A model generated the notes under the pieces. The model made no database searches and had not been told where the DNA came from. It saw nothing but the letters and a program-made list of their open reading frames with translations. Made by a program: the position numbers and the translations under genes. From Arcobacter_B sp049472135 (GTDB lineage: Bacteria; Campylobacterota; Campylobacteria; Campylobacterales; Arcobacteraceae), in assembly GCF_049472135.1 (NCBI RefSeq), contig NZ_JBMOVV010000009.1, positions 1 through 64,000 of the forward strand: DNA of 64,000 bases, written 5' to 3'. This document shows, piece by piece, positions 9,065 through 18,640 of the stretch; position 1 is the first letter of the stretch; every line of letters begins with the position of its first letter.

Positions 9065-9947
9065 ATATCTCTCTATAGTGGCTTTTAAATCTTTTATGAG
9101 GCCAGAACCACTGTTTTTTATCAGTGAGTATTATATCAGATATTGCATTAGCATGCAACTGTGAAGCAGCTTTTATATCTTCTTCTTCATTATCTGTTTT
9201 TATTGGCGCTATAGAATCATATATTTTGATTGTGTAATTATAGTTATCTTCATTGAAAATAGCAACAGGAACAACATAAGCATTAAACTTTCTCGATAAA
9301 AGTGCCGATGTACTTGTTTGATAAGCTTTCTTACCTAAAAACTCAACTTCAGTACCATCTTTTGAATTAATATTTTGATCAATTATTAAAGAGACAACTT
9401 CTTTTTTCATTAATGCTTTTACAAGTTTTTTTACAGCACCTGCTCTAAAAATAATCTTTGCACCAGATTTTTCTCTAGCTTTTACAATAAAATTATCCAT
9501 TTCTTCAAAATTTGATTGTCTTGCTACTTGATGAATAGGTGTTACAAATTTGTTTAAATAACAACTTAACATTTCCATATTACCATAATGAGCAGAGATT
9601 AGAATAATAGGCTTTTTTTCATCTTTTAACTTTTGAATAATATCTTCATTTTCAAGTTTAACTGTTTTTTTTAGTTCTTCATCGCTTACATCAAGATTTT
9701 CGATTAGTGATTGAACCCATAAAATCATATTAAAATAAGAGTATTTTTGAATCTCTTTTAATTCTTTGTCATTAATCGTACCATTAAAAACTAAATCGAC
9801 ATTAGATTTGATAATTCTATTTGTATTTCTAGCAAATAAATATGCTAAAGTTGAGATAGATTTAAAGAAAGCCCTTCTAAATGATTGAGGGATCTTTCTT
9901 AAAACAAAAACTAAAAAAAGAAATATTTGATATACAATTTTGCTCAT
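9039..9947 (-). CDS. lpxL: Lipid A biosynthesis acyltransferase (LpxL/HtrB family)
   Basis: Late acyltransferase that adds a secondary acyl chain to Kdo-lipid A at the inner membrane. The acyltransferase HX4E motif is in SAHYGNMEML, and the later DQNINSKDGTEVEFLGK block is family-typical. One N-terminal hydrophobic segment (YQIFLFLVFVLRKI) should anchor it. I chose the ATG at 9947, which follows the Ppx/GppA stop by one base (TAAAATG), over a TTG at 9962; this gives 302 residues. Which acyl position it modifies is unknown. Confidence 0.88.
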   Translation of the reverse strand: MSKIVYQIFLFLVFVLRKIPQSFRRAFFKSISTLAYLFARNTNRIIKSNVDLVFNGTINDKELKEIQKYSYFNMILWVQSLIENLDVSDEELKKTVKLENEDIIQKLKDEKKPIILISAHYGNMEMLSCYLNKFVTPIHQVARQSNFEEMDNFIVKAREKSGAKIIFRAGAVKKLVKALMKKEVVSLIIDQNINSKDGTEVEFLGKKAYQTSTSALLSRKFNAYVVPVAIFNEDNYNYTIKIYDSIAPIKTDNEEEDIKAASQLHANAISDIILTDKKQWFWPHKRFKSHYREIYEKNFNNK

Positions 9948-9948
9948 T

Positions 9949-11418
9949 TTACAATAACTCAATATTTAGATTTTTAGGTAACTCTAACTTCTCAATATTT
10001 GAAATAATCATAAATGAGTTATTTTCAAGTTTTACTTTTAAAGTATCACCTTCTAAAATATACTCAACATTTGGTCTTGATAAGTCTTCATTAATCGCCA
10101 AATTTAATGAAATCATAAAAGACATCCATTTCATATCTGAAGTTTTAGGTAAAAGCTCTTTAAACTTTTCTAAATCTAATTTTGTTGGTAAAGACTTTTT
10201 AGAGTACTTAATTGTATGTGCTATGATAACTCGTGAACTATGTTGAAAATCGTAATTTAAACCATTTAATATAAAATCAAAAGCATTATCATTTGATTTA
10301 TAGAAGTTTAATGAACTACCAATAGTATGAAGTTTTGAAGCAATAATTAATAGCTGTCTAAATCTATCTTCTAAATTATGTAAAGGTTTTAAAACATCAA
10401 AAATCTTTCCAGCATTAGAACCAAAGTATGCACTTTGTCTTTGATCAATTTGAAATCTATCAAGTAAACTTCGAACACTTACATTATAGTTTGAAGGGAA
10501 TTTGTTATTGTTTGATCTTAATAAATCACAAAGATAAACACCTTCTCTAACTCCTGCTCCAGAAGTAATTACTTTTTTGATATTTAATTCTTCTAAAATA
10601 GTTTTAAATATAAAAGTTCCCTCTTTTATAGTATCAAATCTATCTTTTTTTACACCAAGATTTTTAAGTTGTTTAGTTGATTTAGCATTAACTATTAAAT
10701 CAAGATGTGAAATTTCACTATCTACACTATATTTATATCCATGTAAAATATCTAACGGATATTCATTCTTTTGCATTATTAACTTTGACAATGCTCTTAT
10801 ACTACCACCAATTCCTACAGCAACACTAGGAATATGAATGTTTAGGTTAAAAATCTCTTTTAAATTATCTAATATATATTTTTTAGCACCTGTAATATCA
10901 TTTTTATTAAAGTACAATTCTTTCATTCTTACTGTACCAATATTTAGTGATATAGATTTTAAAATAATACCATTTCGTACAAATGAAAATTCTGTAGAAC
11001 CTCCACCAATATCAATTGTAACAAAATCATCATCATGAATTAGATTTGATGCAGCTACACCACCATAGAAGGCTTCTTTTTCTCCATCAATAACTTTTAT
11101 ATTTAGTCCAAAATCATTTTTGATTCTGTTTAAAAAAACTTTTGCATTAGGAGCATCTCTTAATGCTGAAGTTGCAACACATATAACTTTTCTTGATTTT
11201 AATGATTTAGATATATTTAAAAAAGACTTTAAAGACTCATAGGCTCTTTGCATAGGAACTTCTTGAAGATTGCCACCATTTTCGTAGCAACCCTCAGAAA
11301 TTTTAACTCTACTTTTAGTTTCATTGATTAGGTTAAAAGCATATCTACTGCTTTTTTCCAATACAACCATACGCATTGAGTTAGACCCAATATCTATAAT
11401 AGTTGTAATCTTAGCCAT
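9949..11418 (-). CDS. Ppx/GppA phosphatase family protein
   Basis: Exopolyphosphatase or guanosine pentaphosphate phosphatase of the ASKHA fold, linked to polyphosphate/ppGpp metabolism. The 489-residue protein has the phosphate-1 motif IIDIGSNSMRMVV at the N-terminus and the phosphate-2 motif TIDIGGGSTEFSF near residues 134-146. A glycine-rich ITSGAGVREGVYL segment and a C-terminal HD-like helical domain follow. The start ATG shares a base with the ferredoxin stop (TAATG). Sequence alone cannot separate Ppx from GppA activity. Confidence 0.9.
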   Translation of the reverse strand: MAKITTIIDIGSNSMRMVVLEKSSRYAFNLINETKSRVKISEGCYENGGNLQEVPMQRAYESLKSFLNISKSLKSRKVICVATSALRDAPNAKVFLNRIKNDFGLNIKVIDGEKEAFYGGVAASNLIHDDDFVTIDIGGGSTEFSFVRNGIILKSISLNIGTVRMKELYFNKNDITGAKKYILDNLKEIFNLNIHIPSVAVGIGGSIRALSKLIMQKNEYPLDILHGYKYSVDSEISHLDLIVNAKSTKQLKNLGVKKDRFDTIKEGTFIFKTILEELNIKKVITSGAGVREGVYLCDLLRSNNNKFPSNYNVSVRSLLDRFQIDQRQSAYFGSNAGKIFDVLKPLHNLEDRFRQLLIIASKLHTIGSSLNFYKSNDNAFDFILNGLNYDFQHSSRVIIAHTIKYSKKSLPTKLDLEKFKELLPKTSDMKWMSFMISLNLAINEDLSRPNVEYILEGDTLKVKLENNSFMIISNIEKLELPKNLNIELL

Positions 11419-11672
11419 TAAGCTTCTTCTTCCATTATTTGTTCATATTTGAACTTTAACTCTTCCATTGTCTCTTGATTATCTGGGTCGATTATAATAC
11501 AATCAACTGGACAAACCTCGATACATTGTGGCTCTTCAAAGTGACCAACACACTCAGTACATCTATCAGAGTCGATTAAATATATTGGATCTCCCTCTTC
11601 AATTGCATAATTTGGACACTCATCTCTACATGCATCACATGCGATACATTCATCAGTAATAATTAAAGACAT
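11418..11672 (-). CDS. YfhL-type 2x[4Fe-4S] ferredoxin
   Basis: Small electron carrier of 84 residues. The first cluster is CIACDACRDECP (CxxCxxCxxxCP). The second has the spacing C-x2-C-x8-C-x3-CP (CTECVGHFEEPQCIEVCP), the insertion that marks the YfhL/Allochromatium-type ferredoxins. The C-terminus is acidic (EELKFKYEQIMEEEA). It lies between the inositol monophosphatase-like gene (38 bases upstream) and Ppx/GppA. The redox partner is unknown. Confidence 0.93.
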   Translation of the reverse strand: MSLIITDECIACDACRDECPNYAIEEGDPIYLIDSDRCTECVGHFEEPQCIEVCPVDCIIIDPDNQETMEELKFKYEQIMEEEA

Positions 11673-11710
11673 ATAACACCAATCCCTAGTTTTAAAATAT
11701 TATCTTGGAG

Positions 11711-12466
11711 TTATAACCTATTATTCTTTATAATTTCTTTAATCAGCTCAAGTTTTTGTTTATTTTTAGATATAAGCAAAAAATCTTTACTTTTGTAAAT
11801 ATTTTGATCGTTACAAATATACAAAGAAGCAGCAATATCAAACTCTCTTATTTCACCAACAAAAAGAACAAAATCGAAATTTTTTGAAAATGCAAGTGAA
11901 ACTGCAGCTGCACCTAAAGAACGGAATTTAATATTACTTTCATGTAACTTCTTTGAAATTTTAGGATATTTATATGCTCTCTCAAAAATTCCAAATTTTT
12001 TAATTTTTCCTCTTTTTAAAACATTTTTACCAATAATATTAAACTCTTTTAAACTATATTCAAAAGCTTTATATATAAAGTTTCCAGTTGCAAGATTACA
12101 TACAAATCCAGCAACAATTTCATTTTTATGTTTTAAAGCAACAGAACTTCCATAATATTCTAAATTTGAGTAAAAGTTGTCACTCCCATCAATTGGGTCT
12201 ATAATAATTGTAAAATCTTTATTAAAATCTAAAAAACCACACTCTTCAGAATAAATATTTCCAAATTCTTTTAAATGCTTAATAAAAATCTTTTCTGCAT
12301 ATAAATCAATATTTAAAGAGTTATCCCCTCCATATCCAATAGTATTGGAATATTCAAGGTCTTCTTCATCTAAATTGTAGTGTAAATATTGATATAGTTC
12401 TTTGTTAGCTTCTATTACAGAGTTTATAAAGTTTTCTTTATAATCTTCTGTAATAGTAAAGTTCAT
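11711..12466 (-). CDS. Inositol monophosphatase family protein
   Basis: Mg-dependent sugar/inositol phosphatase (IMPase/SuhB/CysQ superfamily), 251 residues. Metal-binding motifs are YSEECGFLDF and IIDPIDGSDNFYSN; the family pattern is DPxDGxxNF. The C-terminal motif, normally WDxAA, reads FDIAASLYI. The start ATG overlaps the gltD stop by one base. Physiological substrate is not apparent; inositol-1-phosphate, fructose-1,6-bisphosphate or PAP are all used by relatives. Confidence 0.88.
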   Translation of the reverse strand: MNFTITEDYKENFINSVIEANKELYQYLHYNLDEEDLEYSNTIGYGGDNSLNIDLYAEKIFIKHLKEFGNIYSEECGFLDFNKDFTIIIDPIDGSDNFYSNLEYYGSSVALKHKNEIVAGFVCNLATGNFIYKAFEYSLKEFNIIGKNVLKRGKIKKFGIFERAYKYPKISKKLHESNIKFRSLGAAAVSLAFSKNFDFVLFVGEIREFDIAASLYICNDQNIYKSKDFLLISKNKQKLELIKEIIKNNRL

Positions 12467-13839
12467 TATGAAAGTTTATTGATAATAGCTTTTGCTGCTT
12501 CTCTACCATCAAGAGCTGCTGTTACGGCTAAGTGCGCACCTCTTTGACAATCTCCACCTGCAAATACTTTTTCATTAGAAGTTTGGTAATTTGAAGTTTC
12601 AATTCCACCCCAAGAGTTAGTTTCTACATTTAACTCTTTTAAGAATTGTGGTTTCTCAGGAGAAAACCCTAATGCTAAAATTACAATATCAGCTTCTTCA
12701 AAGTACTCTGTACCTTCATTGATAACAACTCTTTGTCTTCCTGATTCATCTGGGTCAGACATAGAAGTAGTTAATAACTCAACAGCAGTTACTTTTCCAT
12801 CTTCAACTTTTAAAGATTTAGGTGAAACATTAAATACATATTCAACACCCTCTTCTTTTGCATTTACAACTTCTTTTTTAGAACCAGGCATATTAGCTTC
12901 ATCTCTTCTGTATAAACATTTAACAGACTTAGCTTTTTCTCTTACTGATGTTCTAACACAGTCCATAGCAGTATCTCCACCACCAATTACAACTACATTT
13001 TTATCTTCAACATCAATATAATCAACTTTTGTACCTAAGTTTCTTTTTTGAATACCAGTTAAGAAATCCATTGCTAAATGAACATTAGAAGCTTCTTTTT
13101 CACCTTCCATACCAGTATATCTACCATCTTTTGCACCAGTTCCTAAATAAATAGCATCAAACTCTTCTTCAAGTTCTTCAACAGATTTATCTTTTCCAAC
13201 TTCACAATTTAGGTGTAATTTCATACCAGCTTCAACTAACCAGTTAATTCTTCTTTCAACAGTAGATTTGTCAAGTTTGAATCCAGGGATTCCATACATT
13301 AATAATCCACCAGCTCTATCTTCTCTTTCAAACATTTCAACTTCATAACCTTTTCTTAAAAGGAAAGTTGCAGCAGAGATACCAGAAGGACCAGAACCAA
13401 CTACAGCTACTTTTTTCTCTACTTTTTTATCAGTAAATTTAGGTTTTAATCCTTTAGAGAATGCTTCTTCACTAATATGAGTTTCAATTGCACCAATTGA
13501 AATAGCACCGTGTCCAGTATTTAAAGAACAAGCACCTTCACAAAGTACATCTTGAGGACAAATTCTTCCTAAAATTTCTGGGAAAGGAGATGTCTCATTT
13601 GATAAAGCAAATGCTAAATCAGGATTTTTAGTTGCAGTTTGTTTTAACCATGCAGGAATGAAGTTTCCTAATGGACAACCTGTATGACAGTATGGATCTC
13701 CACACTGCATACATCTGTCTGCTTGCTCTTTTGCTCTTTGAGTTCCAAATACTTCATAGATTTCATTAAAGTCTTTTAATCTTTGAAGTACATCTCTTTT
13801 TTCAGGGTTAATTCTTTCAAATTTAGTAAAGTTTAACAT
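12466..13839 (-). CDS. gltD: Glutamate synthase (NADPH) small subunit
   Basis: Passes electrons from NADPH via FAD and Fe-S clusters to GltB for glutamate synthesis from glutamine and 2-oxoglutarate. The 457 residues include N-terminal cysteine clusters CMQCGDPYCHTGCP and CPQDVLCEGAC. The FAD motif GSGPSGISAATFL is around residue 148 and the NAD(P) motif VVIGGGDTAMDC follows later. The end shows GGDCQRGAHLAVTA for FAD. Its start lies one base after the gltB stop, the standard GltBD pair. Confidence 0.96.
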   Translation of the reverse strand: MLNFTKFERINPEKRDVLQRLKDFNEIYEVFGTQRAKEQADRCMQCGDPYCHTGCPLGNFIPAWLKQTATKNPDLAFALSNETSPFPEILGRICPQDVLCEGACSLNTGHGAISIGAIETHISEEAFSKGLKPKFTDKKVEKKVAVVGSGPSGISAATFLLRKGYEVEMFEREDRAGGLLMYGIPGFKLDKSTVERRINWLVEAGMKLHLNCEVGKDKSVEELEEEFDAIYLGTGAKDGRYTGMEGEKEASNVHLAMDFLTGIQKRNLGTKVDYIDVEDKNVVVIGGGDTAMDCVRTSVREKAKSVKCLYRRDEANMPGSKKEVVNAKEEGVEYVFNVSPKSLKVEDGKVTAVELLTTSMSDPDESGRQRVVINEGTEYFEEADIVILALGFSPEKPQFLKELNVETNSWGGIETSNYQTSNEKVFAGGDCQRGAHLAVTAALDGREAAKAIINKLS

Positions 13840-13840
13840 A

Positions 13841-16800
13841 TTAATCTCCCTTATCTGGATCTAATGGTAATACTGTCATATTTTTTGGTTTTACCATCCA
13901 GAAGTTTCTAATTTCAGCTCTGAAGTTTCCTAAGATTTTCTCAGCAGCTTCACTTTCAGTTTCATGAACATAATCTAAAAGTAATCTTTTTAAGTATAAT
14001 CTTTCTCTTTCTGTATCATCTGTATCAATTCTTACAGCTTCAATTAACTCTTGGTTCATTTTATCAACAAATGATTTTTCTGGATCATAAACAAATGAAA
14101 GACCACCTGTCATACCAGCACCGAAGTTAATACCTGTATTTCCTAAAATTACTACAATACCACCAGTCATATATTCACAAGCATTATCACCTGTACCTTC
14201 AACAACTGCAATACAACCAGAGTTTCTAACACCAAATCTTTCACCAACAGCAGCTCTAACATAAAGTTTACCACCTGTTGCACCGTATAAACAAGTATTA
14301 CCAGCACCAGCAAATTCTTGACCTTGGTGAGCAGGATTAATAATGATTTTACCACCATTCATTCCCTTACCAACGTAATCATTAGCAGCACCTGTTAATG
14401 TTAAGTTCATACCAGTTGAAATGAAAGCACCAAATGATTGACCAGCAATTCCAGTTAAGTTAATGTTTATAGAGTTTTCTGGTAAACCAGTATCTCCATA
14501 ATATCTTGCAATTTCACCAGAAATTAAAGCACCGAATGATCTATTTAAGTTAGAAATTTCAGTATTTACTTTTACTGGTGTATTTGGGTTTTCAATTGTT
14601 CTATGAACTTTCTTTAATAATTCTTTCTCGAATTTGTTATCATCAAATGGCTCATTTGATTCTTTTTGACAAGTATCAACTCCATCAATTCTTCTTAAAA
14701 TATTTTGGAAGTCAAATTTTTGTGCAAATTCATCATCAATTACTTTTAATAAGTCAGATCTACCAACGATTTCTTCAATTGATTTATATCCAAGCTCAGC
14801 TAAGATTTCTCTAACTTCTTCTGCAATAAATGTAAAGTAAGAAATAAGTCTTTCAACAGTTCCTGTGAAGTGACCTCTTAAATCTTCATCTTGAGTTGCA
14901 ACACCAACAGAACATTTATTTGTATGACAAATTCTTAAGATTTTACATCCAAGAAGTGTTAATGCAGCTGTACCAAACGCATAAGATTCAGCACCTAATA
15001 ATGCAGCTTTAACAACATCTAAACCAGTTTTTAATCCACCATCTGTTTGTACATGAACAGAAGATCTTAAGTTATTCGCTTTTAAAGCATTATGAGCTTC
15101 AGAAAGACCCATCTCCCAAGAGTTACCTGCATGTTTAATAGATGTTAATGGAGCTGCACCAGTACCACCATCTCCACCTGAGATAATAATTTTATCAGCA
15201 TATGCTTTAGCAACACCTGCTGCAATTGTTCCAACACCAATAGATGAAACTAACTTAACTGTGATTTTTGCTAATGGGTTAATTTGTTTTAAGTCAAAAA
15301 TTAACTGCGCTAAATCCTCAATTGAGTAAATATCGTGATGTGGTGGTGGTGAAATTAATGTAACACCAGGAACAGTATGTCTTAATGTTGCAATTAATGG
15401 AGTAACCTTGTGACCTGGTAATTGTCCACCTTCACCAGGCTTTGCACCTTGAGCAACTTTAATTTGTAACTCTTCTGCACTTCTTAAGTATCCTGGAGTA
15501 ACACCAAATCTACCTGATGCAACTTGCTTAATCTTAGAGTTTTTAAGAGTATTAAATCTTGCTGGATCTTCTCCACCCTCACCTGAGTTTGACGAACCAC
15601 CAATTGTATTCATAGCTTGTGCTAATGCTTCGTGAGCTTCTGGTGAAATAGAACCACATGACATTGCAGCTGATGCAAATCTTTTAAAAATATCTTCTTT
15701 AGATTCAACTTCATCAATTGAAATTGATTTTCTATCAGAATTAAATTCTAAGAAGTCTCTGATGAATTTTTTATCTCTGTTTTGAACTAATTTTTTAAGT
15801 CCATCAAAATCAGTAATTTCTTCTTTTGTTGTAGCAGACTTATTGTGCATAGCTCTAGTTGTAGCTGGACCATAATCATGGTACTCACCACCGTTTGCAT
15901 ATTTATAGAAACCACCTAAATCTAGTGGGAACATGTGATTATCATCATGGAATGCATTAATATGTGATTTTTCAACTCTAGCTTCAATATCTTCATAACC
16001 AAGTCCAGCTAATTCAGAATAAGCATCAGGGAAACAATCACCAATAATTTCATCAGATAATCCAATTACATCAAATAATGAAGAGTTTCTGTATGAAGCA
16101 ATAGTACAAATACCCATTTTAGACATGATTTTTAATAAACCAGCATTTACTGCTTTTTGAGTATTTTTAAGTAATCTTTGCATTTCATACTTAGATACAT
16201 CTTGTCTTTCAAATAATGCAACAGTAGTAGCATACATCATGTATGGATATAAAGCTTGTGCACCAAATCCTAACATTACAGCAGCCATATGTGGATCATA
16301 AACTTCACCAGTAACAGGTACAATTGAAGCACTATGTCTTACTTTAGCTTTTAATAAAGCTTGGTTTACATATCCTACAGCCATAGCCATTGGAATTAAT
16401 TTATTATTTTCACTGATATTTCTATCATCTAAAATAACAATTGAAACACCATCTTCTTTAACTGCTTTTACAACTTTCGAAGCTAAGTTTTCTAATGCTG
16501 TTTTTAAATCTGTTTTAAATGTTGTTGAGAAAACTTTATTTTTGTAGTATTCATCATATCTTGGAGAGTTTTCATCACCAAATGAGAATAATACATCAAA
16601 TTTTTCTTTCATTAAAATAGGAGAAGCTACTTTAATTCTCTTTGCATCTTCTGGTTTTTCAACTAATACATTTTGAACCTTACCAAAACCTGTTTCTAAA
16701 GACATTACAACTTTTTCTCTATATGGGTCAATTGGTGGGTTTGTAACTTGTGCAAACTTTTGTTTAAAGAAGTCTGTAAAGTTTCTGTTTACAGTTGAGA

Positions 16801-18280
16801 AACATGCAAGTGGAGTGTCATCACCCATTGATCCAACTGGTTCTTTACCATCTTGTGCCATTGGCTCAATCATTTGATCGATTGCTTCATAAGTAATATT
16901 GAAGTATTTTTGTTTCTTTTCTAAATCTTTTACTTTGTAATCAGATGTATTTAAGAATGAATCTTCAATATACTCTTGTAAGTAATCCATATCATCATTT
17001 AACCATTTAGAATAGTGTTGAGATGATTTTAAGTAGTTATTGATATCTTCTTCTTTTAAAACTTTTCCATGTTTAAGGTCAAGTCCAATCATTTGTCCTG
17101 ATTGTAATCTTCCTCTTTCTAAAATGTTTTCTTCATCAATTTTTAAAGTACCATACTCAGAAGTAATATATAATTTGTCATCTTTTGTAATTACATATTT
17201 TGATGGTCTTAATCCATTTCTATCAATTAAACAACCAATATGTCTACCATCAGTTAAAGATACAGCAGCAGGTCCATCCCATGCTTCCATTGCAGTAGCA
17301 GTGTACTCATAGAATGCTCTTAAATCAGAGTCCATATGAGGAGCATTTTGCCAAGGTGCAGGAACTAAAGATCTTGCCGCTTTAAAGAAATCTACTCCAT
17401 TTGCTAACATAAATTCAAACATATTATCTAAAGAAGCGGAGTCAGATCCACCTTCTTGTAAGATTGGGAATAATCTTTCAAGCTCTTCATCAGAGAATAT
17501 TTCAGATTTAATATTTTCAGATTTAACTTTTACATTAAATCTATTTGCTTCAACCGAGTTAATCTCACCATTATGTGCAATTGCTCTAAATGGTTGTGCT
17601 AATCTCCATTGAGGTAATGTATTTGTAGAGAATCTTTGGTGAAATAATGAGAATGAGATTTTGAAGTCTTCATCTCTTAAATCAACATAGAAGTGTTTAA
17701 TATGCGTAGGCATTACAAGCCCTTTATACGCAATTACTGTAGATGAGAATGTAGGAATATAAAAATCTTTCTTATCTATTAGTTTGTGCTCACACTCTTT
17801 TCTTGTCATGTATAACATTGCATCAAATCTCTTTGATGACATTAAAGTATTTGGAGTTACAAATACTTGAATAATATGTGGTAATGTTTCTAAAGCTTGT
17901 TGTCCTAAAGCATCAGTATCAACTGGTACATCTCTAGTTAAAACAACTTTTAAATCATTTGTATCACAGTACTCTTTAAAAGTATCTATGTCTTGTAAAT
18001 CTTTTGTAAAAATCATAGCTACTGCATACTTTTCAGGTAACGCAACATCATTTTGCGCAGCTATCTTTCTCATAAATTCATCTGGCATAGATAAAAGTAA
18101 ACCTGAACCATCTCCAGTTTTACCATCGGCTGCCACTGCACCTCTGTGCATCATTCTTTCTAGTGAAGTTATCGCATCTTCTAAATTCTTATGACTTGGT
18201 CTGTTCTTCATATCTGCAACAAGACCAAAACCACAGTTGTCTTTAAAAGAAGTTAGTAAGTCTAAATTACAACCCATCAT
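13841..18280 (-). CDS. gltB: Glutamate synthase large subunit
   Basis: Ferredoxin/NADPH-type GOGAT large chain, 1479 residues, full length. It has a class II amidotransferase domain with probable catalytic Cys16 (DNCGFGLVA) after a short propeptide. The central and FMN-binding synthase domains follow (PGEGGQLPGHKV, SGGDGGTGAAPLTS). The 3Fe-4S cysteines lie in CKILRICHTNKC, and the C-terminal GXGXG beta-helix domain has repeated glycine motifs. It is the first gene of the minus-strand ten-gene run. The 360-base gap upstream is shared with the divergent dctP. Confidence 0.97.
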   Translation of the reverse strand: MMGCNLDLLTSFKDNCGFGLVADMKNRPSHKNLEDAITSLERMMHRGAVAADGKTGDGSGLLLSMPDEFMRKIAAQNDVALPEKYAVAMIFTKDLQDIDTFKEYCDTNDLKVVLTRDVPVDTDALGQQALETLPHIIQVFVTPNTLMSSKRFDAMLYMTRKECEHKLIDKKDFYIPTFSSTVIAYKGLVMPTHIKHFYVDLRDEDFKISFSLFHQRFSTNTLPQWRLAQPFRAIAHNGEINSVEANRFNVKVKSENIKSEIFSDEELERLFPILQEGGSDSASLDNMFEFMLANGVDFFKAARSLVPAPWQNAPHMDSDLRAFYEYTATAMEAWDGPAAVSLTDGRHIGCLIDRNGLRPSKYVITKDDKLYITSEYGTLKIDEENILERGRLQSGQMIGLDLKHGKVLKEEDINNYLKSSQHYSKWLNDDMDYLQEYIEDSFLNTSDYKVKDLEKKQKYFNITYEAIDQMIEPMAQDGKEPVGSMGDDTPLACFSTVNRNFTDFFKQKFAQVTNPPIDPYREKVVMSLETGFGKVQNVLVEKPEDAKRIKVASPILMKEKFDVLFSFGDENSPRYDEYYKNKVFSTTFKTDLKTALENLASKVVKAVKEDGVSIVILDDRNISENNKLIPMAMAVGYVNQALLKAKVRHSASIVPVTGEVYDPHMAAVMLGFGAQALYPYMMYATTVALFERQDVSKYEMQRLLKNTQKAVNAGLLKIMSKMGICTIASYRNSSLFDVIGLSDEIIGDCFPDAYSELAGLGYEDIEARVEKSHINAFHDDNHMFPLDLGGFYKYANGGEYHDYGPATTRAMHNKSATTKEEITDFDGLKKLVQNRDKKFIRDFLEFNSDRKSISIDEVESKEDIFKRFASAAMSCGSISPEAHEALAQAMNTIGGSSNSGEGGEDPARFNTLKNSKIKQVASGRFGVTPGYLRSAEELQIKVAQGAKPGEGGQLPGHKVTPLIATLRHTVPGVTLISPPPHHDIYSIEDLAQLIFDLKQINPLAKITVKLVSSIGVGTIAAGVAKAYADKIIISGGDGGTGAAPLTSIKHAGNSWEMGLSEAHNALKANNLRSSVHVQTDGGLKTGLDVVKAALLGAESYAFGTAALTLLGCKILRICHTNKCSVGVATQDEDLRGHFTGTVERLISYFTFIAEEVREILAELGYKSIEEIVGRSDLLKVIDDEFAQKFDFQNILRRIDGVDTCQKESNEPFDDNKFEKELLKKVHRTIENPNTPVKVNTEISNLNRSFGALISGEIARYYGDTGLPENSININLTGIAGQSFGAFISTGMNLTLTGAANDYVGKGMNGGKIIINPAHQGQEFAGAGNTCLYGATGGKLYVRAAVGERFGVRNSGCIAVVEGTGDNACEYMTGGIVVILGNTGINFGAGMTGGLSFVYDPEKSFVDKMNQELIEAVRIDTDDTERERLYLKRLLLDYVHETESEAAEKILGNFRAEIRNFWMVKPKNMTVLPLDPDKGD

Positions 18281-18433
18281 TTTCCTTTATTTTAATCTTT
18301 TATATTCCTTAAGAAAAGTGGGATATAATACCTTTATATTGTTTAAAAAATGGTTAAAAAAAATTTGCCTTTAATTTTCACTTAAAAAATATATGATTTT
18401 TTCTATTCATGCTATGATGGTAGCTCTAGCAAC

Positions 18434-18455
18434 TTTATGAAACTTTTATGAAACT
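18434..18455 (-). promoter_or_regulatory. Tandem 11-base repeat, possible OmpR/PhoB-type box
   Basis: TTTATGAAACT occurs twice with no gap (18434-18444 and 18445-18455). Read on the minus strand it gives GTTTCAT-AAAA-GTTTCAT, direct half-sites 11 bases apart. That is the geometry of PhoB/OmpR-family sites, and the half-site resembles the GTTTC half-site I recall for Campylobacter PhosR. Which neighbour it controls is unclear. Confidence 0.45.
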
Positions 18456-18483
18456 ATTTTGTGACTTTAGAAACACTACTTTT

Positions 18484-18504
18484 AGTATTACATTTTGTAA
18501 TACT
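18484..18504. promoter_or_regulatory. Inverted repeat upstream of dctP
   Basis: AGTATTAC (18484-18491) and its exact complement GTAATACT (18497-18504) are separated by ATTTT. The site lies about 100 bases before the dctP -10 and could be an operator for a dimeric regulator of the TRAP operon or of gltB. Confidence 0.4.
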
Positions 18505-18601
18505 TATATAAAACTTAAGAGATTTAATTAATGTTATATAGTAAGTAACAATAAGTTTTAAAATTTAAACAATTGTACATAATTGTGACATAACTTTTTA
18601 C

Positions 18602-18607
18602 TATAAT
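18602..18607 (+). promoter_or_regulatory. Putative -10 element of dctPQM
   Basis: A perfect TATAAT lies 33 bases before the dctP ATG. No good -35 lies at 16-18 bases, which is common in this phylum where A/T-rich upstream DNA replaces it. Confidence 0.55.
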
Positions 18608-18640
18608 TTTCATATATCAAATTAATTAAGGAGAAATGAT

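Larger units (their letters stand above)
18281..18640. promoter_or_regulatory. Divergent gltB/dctP intergenic region
   Basis: These 360 bases have no gene. They hold an 11-base tandem repeat (18434-18455), an 8-base inverted repeat (18484-18504), two AATTGT half-repeats (18572-18577 and 18582-18587) and a TATAAT at 18602-18607. The ribosome site AGGAG at 18630-18634 precedes dctP. No clear gltB promoter could be picked, as several A/T-rich -10-like hexamers compete. Confidence 0.6.

Noticed and set aside
14167..14358. A frame antisense in phase to the gltB 3' region rich in V and L
   Set aside because: It overlaps gltB in another frame of the same strand, has no ribosome site and a repetitive composition from glycine/alanine codons read out of frame.
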